Positions 7,906-16,795 of a stretch of 64,000 bases of DNA are shown here, piece by piece (the first letter of the stretch is position 1; each line of letters opens with the position of its first letter). A program made the position numbers and the translations under genes. Where the stretch lies: positions 186,001 through 250,000 of the forward strand of contig NZ_JNXG01000002.1 of assembly GCF_000717025.1 (NCBI RefSeq), written 5' to 3'. The notes under the pieces were generated by a model. The model worked only from the letters and a program-made list of their open reading frames with translations. It had not been told where the DNA came from and did no database searches. Origin of the DNA: Streptomyces atroolivaceus. GTDB lineage: Bacteria > Actinomycetota > Actinomycetes > Streptomycetales > Streptomycetaceae.

Positions 7906-8280
7906 ATGGCCTTCTCGCACCGTATCGCCACCCTGGCAGCCGTCGTCGCGATCCCGTTGGGCATTGCCGCCACCAGCTACGCGCTGGCCGACAGTCCTGC
8001 CCGCCCGGAGGTGCCCAGCCGGGTCGAGCTGGACACCGGCTCGCCCTCGGGCAGTCCGGATCCGGACACGACGGGCCGCCCGAGCCCCAGCGGGCCGGGC
8101 GGCCCCGGCACCGGTGCGGAGCCGGGCGACGGCGTCACGGCGGTGCCCGACGGCGGCTCGCCGACGGCACCGCCCAGCGACGTCGTCGTCCCGCAGCCGC
8201 CCGCAACCGACAGTGACGACGACGATGACGACAACGACGACAGCACCCCCGGGACCGACGACGGCCACGACGACGGGTGA
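7906..8280 (+). CDS. Small secreted Pro/Ser/Asp-rich protein
   Basis: 124 residues. The signal peptide (about 1-27, ending SYALA) is followed by a low-complexity region rich in Pro, Gly, Ser and Thr and a strongly acidic tail with six consecutive Asp near residues 102-109, ending DDGHDDG. There is no enzyme motif. Such small secreted hydrophilic proteins often sit before sensor kinases in Streptomyces and may present ions or ligand to the sensor; the acidic tail could bind Ca2+ or other cations. Its 3' end overlaps the kinase gene by 56 bases, implying translational coupling. It is first in an apparent operon behind the operator at 7844. Confidence 0.75.
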   Translation: MAFSHRIATLAAVVAIPLGIAATSYALADSPARPEVPSRVELDTGSPSGSPDPDTTGRPSPSGPGGPGTGAEPGDGVTAVPDGGSPTAPPSDVVVPQPPATDSDDDDDDNDDSTPGTDDGHDDG

Positions 8281-9739
8281 GCCGCCACCGGCGGGCAACC
8301 GGATCTCCGCCCGGGTCCGCATCCTCCTGTGGCTGCTGGTGGTGATGACCGTGGCACTCGCCGCGGTCGCCGCCACCACCCGCTCCATCCTGCTGACCGA
8401 CCTGGACCACCGGATCAGCACGCTGCTCGCCCAGGAGACCCGCGAGTTCGCGAACTTCGTCGAGCACGGCAAGGACCCCGACACCGGCACCCCCTTCGCC
8501 GGGCCGCAGCGGCTGCTGGAGGTCCACCTCCAGCGGCAGTACGCGGACACCGGTGAGGAGCTGCTCGCGGTCGTCTCCGGCCCCTCCGGCTCCTCGACGC
8601 TCCGGCAGAACCGCGAGATCTCCACCGGCCTGCCCCTCCACAGGGACCGCGCGTCGCTCAAGGAGATCACCGGGTCACCGGAGAGCACGGGGACCCTGCA
8701 ACGGCCCCGGGGCGAGATCCGCTGGGCGAAGGTCGACGTGGGCAGCGCCGGCGCCGACCCGCAGGGGACCTTCGTGGTCGCGTTCCACGCGGACGGCGAG
8801 CGGGCCGTGGTGAACGGCGTCTTCCGTGTCCTGCTGGCGATCTCGGGCGTCGCCCTGCTGATGACCACGGGCATCGCCTGGGTCGTGGCGGGGCGCATAC
8901 TGGCGCCCGTCCGGCTGGTGCGCGCCACTGCGGCGCAGCTCACCGAGCAGGACCTCACCCGTCGTATCCCCATCCACGGACGGGACGACATCTCGGCGCT
9001 CGCCGAGACCTTCAACGCGATGCTCGACCGGCTGGAGCGCGCGTTCGGCACCCAGCGGCAGTTCATCGACGACGCCGGCCACGAACTCCGTACACCGATC
9101 ACCATCGTGCGCGGCCATCTGGAGCTGATGGGCGACGACCCGGCCGAACGCGAGGAGACGGTCCGGCTGGTCACCGACGAGCTCGACCGGATGAGCCGGA
9201 TCGTCGAGGACCTGCTGCTGCTCGCCAAGGCCGAACGCTCCGACTTCACGACCCCCGAACCGGTCCAGCTCGCCGAGCTGACCGCGGACGTCTATGTGAA
9301 GGTACGGGCGCTGGGGCGGCGGGACTGGCACCTGGACGGCGGTGCCGACGGCTGGGCGCTGCTCGACCCGCAGCGCATCACCCAGGCGATGGTCCAGCTC
9401 GCGCAGAACGCGGTCCAGCACACGGCTCCAGGCGCGACGGTCCGGATCGGTTCGCGGTTCACGGACGACGGCGAGGTGGAGCTGTACGTCGCGGACAGCG
9501 GTTCCGGCGTGCGCCCCCAGGACGCCGAGGTGATCTTCCAGCGGTTCCGGCGCGGCGCCTCCCGGCGCGGCTCGCGCGGCAGCGGCGCGGGGCTGGGGCT
9601 GTCGATCGTCAAAGCCATCGCCGAAGGCCATCGCGGGCGCGTCGAGCTGCGCCCCACCCCCGGCGGCGGGGCGACCTTCGCCCTGCTGCTGCCCTGTGTG
9701 CCCGTCGCGGAACCTGATGTGGAGGCTGTCGGACTGTGA
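8225..9739 (+). CDS. Two-component sensor histidine kinase
   Basis: 504 residues. TM1 (about 31-53) and TM2 (about 201-223) bracket a sensor region of roughly 145 residues outside the cell. This is followed by HAMP (225-277), HisKA with H286 in DAGHELRTP, and HATPase_c with N395 (QLAQNAVQH), D424 (DSGSG) and GAGLGLS. The ATG at 8225 lies inside the preceding gene; an in-frame GTG at 8213 is an alternative. The first 25 residues are Thr/Pro-rich because they are read from the same DNA as the acidic tail of the upstream protein. Its stop overlaps the regulator start by GTGA. Confidence 0.93.
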   Translation: MTTTTTAPPGPTTATTTGEPPPAGNRISARVRILLWLLVVMTVALAAVAATTRSILLTDLDHRISTLLAQETREFANFVEHGKDPDTGTPFAGPQRLLEVHLQRQYADTGEELLAVVSGPSGSSTLRQNREISTGLPLHRDRASLKEITGSPESTGTLQRPRGEIRWAKVDVGSAGADPQGTFVVAFHADGERAVVNGVFRVLLAISGVALLMTTGIAWVVAGRILAPVRLVRATAAQLTEQDLTRRIPIHGRDDISALAETFNAMLDRLERAFGTQRQFIDDAGHELRTPITIVRGHLELMGDDPAEREETVRLVTDELDRMSRIVEDLLLLAKAERSDFTTPEPVQLAELTADVYVKVRALGRRDWHLDGGADGWALLDPQRITQAMVQLAQNAVQHTAPGATVRIGSRFTDDGEVELYVADSGSGVRPQDAEVIFQRFRRGASRRGSRGSGAGLGLSIVKAIAEGHRGRVELRPTPGGGATFALLLPCVPVAEPDVEAVGL

Positions 9740-10395
9740 GCCGGATCCTCATCGTCGAGGACGAGGAGCGGATCGCCGCCTTCGTGGAGAAGGGCCTGCG
9801 GGCCAACGGCTTCACCACGACGGTGGCCGGCGACGGGCGCACCGCCGTCGACTACGCGTGCACGGGCGGCTTCGACCTGATCGTCCTGGACATCGGACTG
9901 CCGGACCTGGACGGGTTCTCGGTGCTCCGGGAGATAAGGGAGGCCCAGGTGACGTCCCCGGTGATCGTGCTGACGGCGCGGGACTCGGTACGGGACACGG
10001 TGGCCGGCCTGGAGGGCGGCGCGGACGACTGGATGACCAAGCCGTTCCGCTTCGAGGAGCTGCTGGCCCGGGTACGGCTCCGGCTGCGCACCGCGGCACG
10101 GGTGCCGGAGGTGACCGTACTGCGCAGCGGGGACCTGACCCTGGACCTGCGGACCCGGCGGGCCAGGGCCGCGGAGCGCACCGTGGACCTGACGGCGCGG
10201 GAGTTCGTCCTCCTCGAGCTCTTCCTGCGCCATCCCGACCAGGTGCTGTCACGCGAGCAGATCCTGTCGCACGGGTGGGGCTACGACTTCGACCCCGGGT
10301 CCAACATCGTGGACGTCTACGTACGGGCGCTCCGCAAGAAGCTCGGGGCCGAGCGGCTGGAGACCGTACGCGGCATGGGGTACCGGATGCGGTGA
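9736..10395 (+). CDS. OmpR-family response regulator
   Basis: 219 residues. The receiver domain has acidic pocket E8-D9, phospho-acceptor D52 (VLDIGLPD), T80 and K102 (MTKPF). The C-terminal winged helix runs from about 128 to 219, with TAREFVLLELF and the recognition region NIVDVYVRALRKKL. It is translationally coupled to the kinase. The shared box ATGAA-N6-TTCAT-N6-YTCAT before the operon and before the permease gene is the best candidate for its binding site, which would give autoregulation plus control of transporter and glycerate kinase. Confidence 0.95.
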   Translation: MSRILIVEDEERIAAFVEKGLRANGFTTTVAGDGRTAVDYACTGGFDLIVLDIGLPDLDGFSVLREIREAQVTSPVIVLTARDSVRDTVAGLEGGADDWMTKPFRFEELLARVRLRLRTAARVPEVTVLRSGDLTLDLRTRRARAAERTVDLTAREFVLLELFLRHPDQVLSREQILSHGWGYDFDPGSNIVDVYVRALRKKLGAERLETVRGMGYRMR

Positions 10396-10404
10396 CCGCG
10401 CCTG

Positions 10405-10432
10405 CATGAACTTTCCTTCATGGAAGGCTCAT
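10405..10432. promoter_or_regulatory. Putative response-regulator box, copy 2
   Basis: catgaactttccttcat matches the box at 7844 at 14 of 17 positions. It is again followed six bases later by a third half-site (CTCAT). It begins ten bases after the regulator stop and 102 bp before the permease start. Confidence 0.5.
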
Positions 10433-10506
10433 CAGGGGCTCACCGTGGCTTCGGAGACTGTCGGGGAAGGGCCGGGACCGGCCCGGATCCACCCCGAGGA
10501 GCCAAG

Positions 10507-11922
10507 GTGACCCTGACCGCCCGTCAGGCCGTGTCGGCATGCGTCGCGCTGAGCGTGTGCGCGGTTCTGCTCGTCCCCGGACTCGCCCACGGCCTCGGCA
10601 CGGACGCCCGGATCACGCTGGTGGTGTTCGCCCTCGCCACCTGTGCGTGGATCGGGACGTCCGTGGACGACACGTACATAGCGCTGGGCGCCGGACTCGT
10701 GCTCGCGGCGGCGGGAGTGATCAGCAGCGACACCCTCTTCGCGACCCTCGGCGACTCGACCGTCTGGCTGCTGATCTGCGCCTTCGTGATCGCCGCCGCG
10801 GTGTCGCGCAGCGGGCTCGCGGGCCGGGCGGCGGCCTTCCTGGTCGGCGGCGCCCGCACCGTGCGGCAGCTCGTGCACCTGACGACCACCGCGCTGGTGC
10901 TGACCGCGTTCGCGGTTCCGGCGACCTCGGGCCGCGCGGCGCTCGCGCTGCCCGTCTTCCTGGCCCTGGCCAAGGCGCTGGCCGACCGCAAGCGGCTGGT
11001 GGTCATGCTGGCGCTGCTCTTCCCCACGGTCATCCTCCTGTCGGCGGTGGCCACCCTCATCGGGGCGGGCGCGCACCTGATCACGGTGTCCGTGCTGTGG
11101 GAGGCCACCGGGCAGCGCATCGGCTTCACCCAGTGGCTCCTGCTGGGGCTGCCGCTGGCCGTCGTCTCCTCCCACCTCGCGGCGGAACTGGTGCTGCTCA
11201 CCACGACGCGGCGGGCGGACCGGGGCGGGCCGGTCGACATCTCCGTGGAGGAGATCCAGCAGCACAGCGACAAGCCGGTGACCGGTCCGCTGGAACCGGG
11301 CGAGGCACGGTGCGCGATGCTGCTCGGCACCGTGGTGGTGCTCTGGTGCAGCGAACCGCTGCACGGTGTGACGCCCGCCCTCGTCGCCCTGATCGGCGCG
11401 GTGGTCGCCGCCTCACCGGCGCTGGGCACCGTCCGCCTGAAGGACGCCCTGACGACGGTGCCGTGGTCACTGCTGCTGTTCATGGCGGCGACGATGGCGA
11501 TGGGTGCCGCGCTCACGCAGTCGGGAGCCGCGGAGTGGCTCGTCTCCGGGCTGCCCACCGGCACCGGAGTACCCACGTGGGTGTTCCTGGCGGTCGTCGT
11601 CGCCCTCAGCACCGCGGCCCATCTGGTGCTCCAGTCGCGCTCCGCCCGCTCCAGCGTGCTGGTGCCGCTGGTGGTGGCGGCGGCCGTGGGACTCGGCGTC
11701 AACCCGGTGGCCGCCGCGCTGGCCTCCACCGCCGCCGCCGGCTTCTGCCACACCCTGCCCGCGTCGGCCAAGCCCGTGACGCTCTTCGCCGACGTCCCGG
11801 GCATCCCGACGTACGGCCCGCGCGACCTGCTGCGCCTGTCGGCCGTGCTGGCACCGCTGACCGCCGCGGTCGTGCTGCTCTTCGCGCTCGGGGTCTGGCC
11901 GTTGCTGGGCGTGGCGCCCTGA
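10507..11922 (+). CDS. SLC13/DASS-like membrane permease
   Basis: 471 residues with about eleven to twelve hydrophobic segments, related to the DASS/ion-transporter superfamily that carries di- and tricarboxylates, sulfate or related anions. The two pseudo-symmetric helix-hairpin loops read ATSGRAAL (near residue 140) and LQSRSARSS (near 380), where Na+-coupled members have Ser-Asn-Thr motifs. The cation-binding part therefore looks altered. GTG 10507 has GAGGAG five bases upstream. Downstream glycerate kinase and the upstream two-component system suggest import of glycerate or a related hydroxy acid; this is inference. Confidence 0.8.
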   Translation: MTLTARQAVSACVALSVCAVLLVPGLAHGLGTDARITLVVFALATCAWIGTSVDDTYIALGAGLVLAAAGVISSDTLFATLGDSTVWLLICAFVIAAAVSRSGLAGRAAAFLVGGARTVRQLVHLTTTALVLTAFAVPATSGRAALALPVFLALAKALADRKRLVVMLALLFPTVILLSAVATLIGAGAHLITVSVLWEATGQRIGFTQWLLLGLPLAVVSSHLAAELVLLTTTRRADRGGPVDISVEEIQQHSDKPVTGPLEPGEARCAMLLGTVVVLWCSEPLHGVTPALVALIGAVVAASPALGTVRLKDALTTVPWSLLLFMAATMAMGAALTQSGAAEWLVSGLPTGTGVPTWVFLAVVVALSTAAHLVLQSRSARSSVLVPLVVAAAVGLGVNPVAAALASTAAAGFCHTLPASAKPVTLFADVPGIPTYGPRDLLRLSAVLAPLTAAVVLLFALGVWPLLGVAP

Positions 11923-11988
11923 CCGTGGCGCCCGCCCGCCCTCTCGCCGACCCCTCTCCCACCTGTCACCTGCCATCCAGGAGCACTC

Positions 11989-13248
11989 ATGTCCGCGACG
12001 TACCGGTTCGCCATCGCCCCCAGCGGCTTCAAGGAGTCCCTGTCCGCGCAGGAAGCCGCCCAGGCCATCGCGGAGGGGCTGCTGCGTGTGGTCCCCGACG
12101 CCGAGATCGATCTGATCCCGCTCGTCGACGGCGGAGAGGGCACCGCACAAGCCCTCGCCGCCGCCACGGACGGACGGCTGGTGCGCCGTACGGCGACGGG
12201 GCCGGTCGGCGACCCGGTCGACACGCACTTCGCCCTGCTCGGCGGGCCGGCGCACGGGCCGCGCACCGCGGTCGTGGAGATGGCGGCGGTGGCCGGTCTG
12301 GGCCTGGTGCCGCCGGACCGGCGCGACCCGGTGACCACCACGACGTACGGGGTCGGCCAGCTCATCCGTGCCGCGCTGGACGCCGGGGCGCACCGCATCC
12401 TCGTCGGCTGCGGGGACTCGGGGACCTCCGACGGCGGCGCCGGAGCGCTCCAGGCGCTGGGAGCACGCCTCCTCGACGCCGAAGGACGCGAACTCGCCCA
12501 GGGCGGAGGCGAACTGCGCCGCCTCGCCCGCATCGACACCTCGGGTCTCGACCCCCGGCTCTCCGAGGCGGAGATGCTCGTCGCGTGCAATCCGTACAAC
12601 GTGCTGTGCGGGCCGCAGGGCGTGGCCCGGGTCTTCGGCCCGCAGAAGGGTGCGACCCCCGGCCAGGTCGAGGAGCTGTCCATGGCCCTCGACCACTGGG
12701 CGGGCGTACTCGCCCGTGACGTACGCCCTCGCCTGTGCGGTGCGTCCGACGGGGCGGCTCCGCCCGACCTGCGGTACGGGCCGGGCACCGGTGCCTCGGG
12801 CGGGCTCGGCGCGGGGCTCGCGGCGCTCGGCGCCCGGCTGCTCCCGCGCTTCGAGGTGCTGCTCGACCACCTCGACCTGGACGCCCGGCTCGCCCGCGCC
12901 GACCTGGTGATCACCGCCGAGGGCGCCCTCGACCGGCAGACCCCGCGCGGCAAGGTCCCGGCCGAGGTGGCACGCCGGGCCAAGCTCTTCGGCCGTCCGG
13001 TGCTCGCACTGGCCGGGACGATCGGCGACGGCGCCCAGCAGGTACGGGAATCCGGCGTCGACGCGTACAGCGGAATCCTGCCCGCACCGGTGGGTCTGGC
13101 GGAGGCGCTCAGCCGCGGCGGGGAGTTCCTCGCCGACGCCTCGGAGCGTGCGCTGCGCATGGTGCTGCTCGGCATCGGCCTCACCTCCACCGGCACGCCG
13201 GGCACCCGGGCGGCGGCTCCGGGCGAGGTGCTGGCACAGGCCGGGTGA
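11989..13248 (+). CDS. glxK: Glycerate kinase (GlxK/GarK type)
   Basis: 419 residues of the glycerate kinase 1 family (PF02595), which phosphorylates D-glycerate with ATP, usually giving 2-phosphoglycerate. Family landmarks are IAPSGFKESLSAQEAA at the N-terminus, VDGGEGT near 43, GVGQLIRAAL, GCGDSGTSDGG near 142, FGPQKGAT near 220 and a late TAEGALDRQT motif. It follows the permease by 66 bp and probably shares its transcript, so imported or internally produced glycerate could enter lower glycolysis directly. It is about 40 residues longer than usual because of insertions near 255-275 and a C-terminal tail. Confidence 0.92.
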   Translation: MSATYRFAIAPSGFKESLSAQEAAQAIAEGLLRVVPDAEIDLIPLVDGGEGTAQALAAATDGRLVRRTATGPVGDPVDTHFALLGGPAHGPRTAVVEMAAVAGLGLVPPDRRDPVTTTTYGVGQLIRAALDAGAHRILVGCGDSGTSDGGAGALQALGARLLDAEGRELAQGGGELRRLARIDTSGLDPRLSEAEMLVACNPYNVLCGPQGVARVFGPQKGATPGQVEELSMALDHWAGVLARDVRPRLCGASDGAAPPDLRYGPGTGASGGLGAGLAALGARLLPRFEVLLDHLDLDARLARADLVITAEGALDRQTPRGKVPAEVARRAKLFGRPVLALAGTIGDGAQQVRESGVDAYSGILPAPVGLAEALSRGGEFLADASERALRMVLLGIGLTSTGTPGTRAAAPGEVLAQAG

Positions 13249-13277
13249 GGGCGGGCGGGGGGCCGTAGCGTGGAGGA

Positions 13278-14063
13278 ATGGACGCGACGGAGACGGCAGG
13301 TGCGGTACCGGGCCCCGACGACCCGGATTTCCCCGCCCACCACGCGCCGGGGTGCACCGCCCTCGCCGATCTGGACGCGCTCCTCACGGGGTGCCGCGCC
13401 TGTCCCCGGCTGGTGGCCTGGCGGGAGGAGGCCGCCGCGGTCAAGCGCGCGGCCTTCCGGGACCGGGACTACTGGGCGCGGCCCGTCCCCGGCCTCGGGC
13501 CGTCCGACGCCGCGGTGGCGGTGGTCGGTCTCGCGCCCGCCGCGCACGGGGGCAACAGGACCGGCCGGATGTTCACGGGCGACGCGACCGGTGACTTCCT
13601 CTTCGCCGCCCTGCACACCGTGGGCCTGGCCTCGCAGCCGGCCTCGTCACACGCCGGGGACGGGCTCACCCTGCACGGTGTGCGGCTCACCTCCCCCGTG
13701 CACTGCGCGCCCCCGGCGAACAGGCCCACCCCGGGGGAACGCGACACCTGCCGCCCGTGGCTGGCCGCCGAACTGGACCTGCTGAGCCCGGGGCTGCGCG
13801 CGGTGGTGGTGCTCGGCGGGTTCGGCTGGCAGGCCCTGCTCCCCGTCCTGGCGGAGGCGGGCTGGAGCGTGCCGCGCCCGCGTCCGGCCTTCGGCCACGG
13901 TGCGCACGTCGTGCTGCCCGCCACGGAGCGCAGGCAGGAACTGCACCTGCTGGGCAGTTACCACCCGAGTCAGCGCAACACCTTCACGGGCCGGCTCACC
14001 ATGCCGATGCTCGTCGACGTGCTCCGAGAGGCCGCGGCCGTCGGCGGGCTCCCTGCCGTCTGA
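13278..14063 (+). CDS. udgB: Uracil-DNA glycosylase, family 5 (UdgB-like)
   Basis: 261 residues. Motif A is GLAPAAHGGNRTGRMFTGD (about 87-105), which has Ala-His in place of the Asp/Asn catalytic residue of other families and marks family 5. Motif B is HPSQRNTFTGRL (about 232-243). Cys in GCRACPRLV (about 38-46), with later C135 and C153-type residues, supply a 4Fe-4S cluster. The enzyme removes uracil and some other deaminated bases from double-stranded DNA, useful in a G+C-rich genome. It begins 30 bp after glycerate kinase, without an obvious functional link. Confidence 0.88.
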   Translation: MDATETAGAVPGPDDPDFPAHHAPGCTALADLDALLTGCRACPRLVAWREEAAAVKRAAFRDRDYWARPVPGLGPSDAAVAVVGLAPAAHGGNRTGRMFTGDATGDFLFAALHTVGLASQPASSHAGDGLTLHGVRLTSPVHCAPPANRPTPGERDTCRPWLAAELDLLSPGLRAVVVLGGFGWQALLPVLAEAGWSVPRPRPAFGHGAHVVLPATERRQELHLLGSYHPSQRNTFTGRLTMPMLVDVLREAAAVGGLPAV

Positions 14064-14265
14064 GGGCCCTTCCACCGGCAGGCCGGTGGCCACCGCCCCG
14101 GCCGGCAGGCAGGCGGCGAGCAGCACGGTGCCCGGGTCGCCGACAAGGCCGTGGGGGCAACCCGAAGCAGAGCGGGAACACCCTGACCGTCGGGTGGAAC
14201 AAGGGCGCGACCGGGACGGAGAGCTTCGAGCGCTTCCGGGACATGGACCCGCCTGAGCCCCGGGA

Positions 14266-16740
14266 TCAGGTCGGCTGCTCGTCGGCGAGCTCGGCGACGC
14301 CCGTGATCCGGTGCAGCGGATACGTCCGGACCTCGTCGGCCGTGTGGTCGTACGCCGTCACGAAGCCGCCCTCGACCTTGACCGGGGCGATCACACGCTG
14401 GCTGGCCGCGCCTTCCGCGTTGACGTAGCCGATCCAGACCGCCGAGCCGGTCATCGCCGCCGCCTGCACCGTGGCCAGGGTCTCGGCCGGGGTCGTGCGG
14501 GGGAGAGAGCCCGCCGCGGCCGTCTCCGAGGTGTCCTTGTGGACGGCTCTGGCCGCCGAGTCACCGGCCCGGACGGCCCGGACCGCGGCGGTCAGCAGTG
14601 TGGTGTCCGGGACCGGCGGGCCCTCGGGGACGGGAACGGGCGGTGTACGGGGCGGAGTGCGGCGGGCGCCCGCCCGGGTGATCAGGACGTCGCCCTCGGC
14701 CGACTCGGCGGCCGGGGCATACCCCATCTCGCGCAGCCCTTCGAGGAGCGAACCCGGGTCGGTCTGCGCCGCCAGGACGGTCGGCGCGAGCCGGCGCAGC
14801 CGCAGGGTGGCCGAGCGCTTGTCGGCCAGGATCTCGTTGAGCACGGCCTCGTCGTCGCAGCGCACGTACGCGGAGGCGGCGCCGATCCGCAGATGGCCGT
14901 GGCGGCGTGCCACGTCGTCGATGAGGTAGGTCAGCGGCTGGGGCACCGGCGTACGGCTGTGGGTGGCCAGGAAGGCGTGCAGATCGGTCGCGGCCCGCCC
15001 GGCGTCGAGCGCACGGCGCACGGAGCCGGGGGTGAAGCGGTAGACCGTCGCGCCGCCCTTGGACTCGACGTCGGCCAGCACCGAGAGCATCTCGGCGAGG
15101 GGGCGTTCCAGCGGGCCGGGGGCGACCGCCGTCAGGTCGGCCTGGAGCAGCACGTGGTCCAGGGGCTCGGGGATCAGCGGGGCGAGGCGGGCGGCGGCCT
15201 CGTCGGGGCCCTCGTCGAGCAGCGCGCGGGCCTGGGAGGAGAGGGCCCCGCGGCCGGTGATGCCCAGGAGCTCGGCCTCGTCGACCGTCCACAGGGCGAT
15301 CCGGGAGCGGAGGTCGGAGGCGCCGCCAGGGACTGCCGGGCCGCCCGGTCCTGAGGTGCGCAGCGGCCGTTCCCAGCGGAGCCGGGCGAGCACGGTCTGC
15401 GGGTCGGGGGCGGTGCCCGGCGGGAGCGAGGCGAACAGGGCCAGGACCCGGCGGCGTACCTCGGGGGCGGCCGAGCGGTCCAGATCCGGGCCGAGCGCCG
15501 AGAGCGCCCGGCCCTTCGCGTCCTGGCCCCCGATCAGGCCCGCGGTGCGGGTGGCGGCGAGCCAGGCGGTGGCCAGGTGGGTCCAGCGGTCCTGGGCGGG
15601 GAGGTCCAGCCACTCGTCGGAGGCGGGCGTCGGGGCGTACCGCTCGTCGGTCTGTCCGTCGGAGGCCAGCAGGCCCGCCGCGTAGGCGAGTTCGATCCAG
15701 AACGCGGCGACGGGCTCGGAGACGTCGAGCGAACCGGCGGTCCGCCTCAGCTCGCGCACGCTCAGGCCGCCCGCGCGCAGGATGGCCGGGCCGCCGTCGT
15801 TCCAGAGTTTCAGCAGGTCCTCGACGGTGGAGAGCGCCATGAAGCCCTGGCCCGCCGCCGCTCTGTCCACAGCCTGGGGATCCCGCTCCGCCGCCGCGAC
15901 GAGCGCCGGCGGCACGGGCTCGGGCACACGGTGGGCGCGGCCGGCCCGCAGGTGCAGCGCCGCCTCGCGCGGCAGGACGACGGTGCGCGTCGACACGGGC
16001 AGCAACAGCCCGCGGTCGCGCAGCCATTGCACGGGCGGTGCGGGATTCGGGGTGACCTCCCCGTAGGGCGGCCCCCAGACCAGCCGGTCGAGCACGGACA
16101 GCGCCTCGACCGGGGCGGTGTCCAGCAGTTCCGCCATCCTCGTCCGGTCCGTGAAGAGTCCGGCCAGCGCGGCGACGGCGGACACCGGGTCGTGGGTGGC
16201 CGGCAGCCCTGCGGCGGCCAGGATCTCCTGCAGCCTGCCGGGCGACATCCCGGCCGTGGCCTCGGCGACGGTCGGGCCCAGGCCCGTGGGGGAGGGGTGC
16301 TGCGGGGACGGGGCGAGCAGTTCCCGCGCGGTGCGTACGAGGTGCAGCCCGGTGTCCTCGCCCCAGACCAGGGCCTGTTCGCGCAGGGTGGTGAGGGCGC
16401 CGGGCAGCGCGGCGGTGATCGCCGCGCCCGCGTCGTCCCGCCCGTCGCCGTCGCCCTGGCCGTCGCCGGTGAGGAGCGCGAGCAGCGTGTCGTACGGAGC
16501 CGGGTCCGGCGCCACCGCCAGCGCCTCCGCGGTCTGCAGGGCGAAGCGGTCGAGGTGCTCCAGCGCGCGGACGACGGAGGCCCGCGTGCCGGCCCGCGTC
16601 GCCAGCTGGGTGATGTCGTTCGGCACGGGGCTGAGCAGGTCGGGGCGGGCGCGCAGCAGCCCTGCCAGCGATTCGTCGCCCCGGGCGCGCAGGGCTTCGG
16701 CGAGCGTGCGCGGTGGTGTGGTCGTCCCCATCCGTCCCAC
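14266..16740 (-). CDS. Helicase-associated (XPB N-terminal-like) protein with WYL-like C-terminus
   Basis: About 824 residues. The early part is Ala/Leu-rich helical (LAEALRARGDESLAGLL at the start); the middle contains the conserved helicase_C_3 / XPB-Ssl2 N-terminal-like region (DHVLLQADLTAVAPGPL and LRIGAASAYVRCDD, about 545-665); and the C-terminus (about 755-815) resembles a WYL fold (VWIGYVNAEG, RVIAPVKVEGG). No Walker motifs, so it is not itself a helicase. It probably binds nucleic acid or regulates repair, perhaps with the XPB-like helicase at 6071. Start is either the GTG at 16740 or the ATG at 16731; neither has a clear Shine-Dalgarno. Confidence 0.8.
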   Translation of the reverse strand: MGRMGTTTPPRTLAEALRARGDESLAGLLRARPDLLSPVPNDITQLATRAGTRASVVRALEHLDRFALQTAEALAVAPDPAPYDTLLALLTGDGQGDGDGRDDAGAAITAALPGALTTLREQALVWGEDTGLHLVRTARELLAPSPQHPSPTGLGPTVAEATAGMSPGRLQEILAAAGLPATHDPVSAVAALAGLFTDRTRMAELLDTAPVEALSVLDRLVWGPPYGEVTPNPAPPVQWLRDRGLLLPVSTRTVVLPREAALHLRAGRAHRVPEPVPPALVAAAERDPQAVDRAAAGQGFMALSTVEDLLKLWNDGGPAILRAGGLSVRELRRTAGSLDVSEPVAAFWIELAYAAGLLASDGQTDERYAPTPASDEWLDLPAQDRWTHLATAWLAATRTAGLIGGQDAKGRALSALGPDLDRSAAPEVRRRVLALFASLPPGTAPDPQTVLARLRWERPLRTSGPGGPAVPGGASDLRSRIALWTVDEAELLGITGRGALSSQARALLDEGPDEAAARLAPLIPEPLDHVLLQADLTAVAPGPLERPLAEMLSVLADVESKGGATVYRFTPGSVRRALDAGRAATDLHAFLATHSRTPVPQPLTYLIDDVARRHGHLRIGAASAYVRCDDEAVLNEILADKRSATLRLRRLAPTVLAAQTDPGSLLEGLREMGYAPAAESAEGDVLITRAGARRTPPRTPPVPVPEGPPVPDTTLLTAAVRAVRAGDSAARAVHKDTSETAAAGSLPRTTPAETLATVQAAAMTGSAVWIGYVNAEGAASQRVIAPVKVEGGFVTAYDHTADEVRTYPLHRITGVAELADEQPT

Positions 16741-16795
16741 GGTAGCCCCTGGAACGCTACCGTCGGGGCAGGGCGGGTGGAGGGAGGACCATCGC

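Noticed and set aside
10524..13616. Minus-strand open frame of 1030 codons
   Set aside because: It lies opposite the permease, glycerate kinase and glycosylase genes. Its composition is Ser/Arg/Ala-rich nonsense without motifs, typical of G+C-rich antisense frames.
14064..14265. Small gene between the glycosylase and the WYL protein
   Set aside because: One frame reads smoothly for about 40 residues (GNPKQSGNTLTVGWNKGATG) but has no start, no ribosome site and no family that I recognise.
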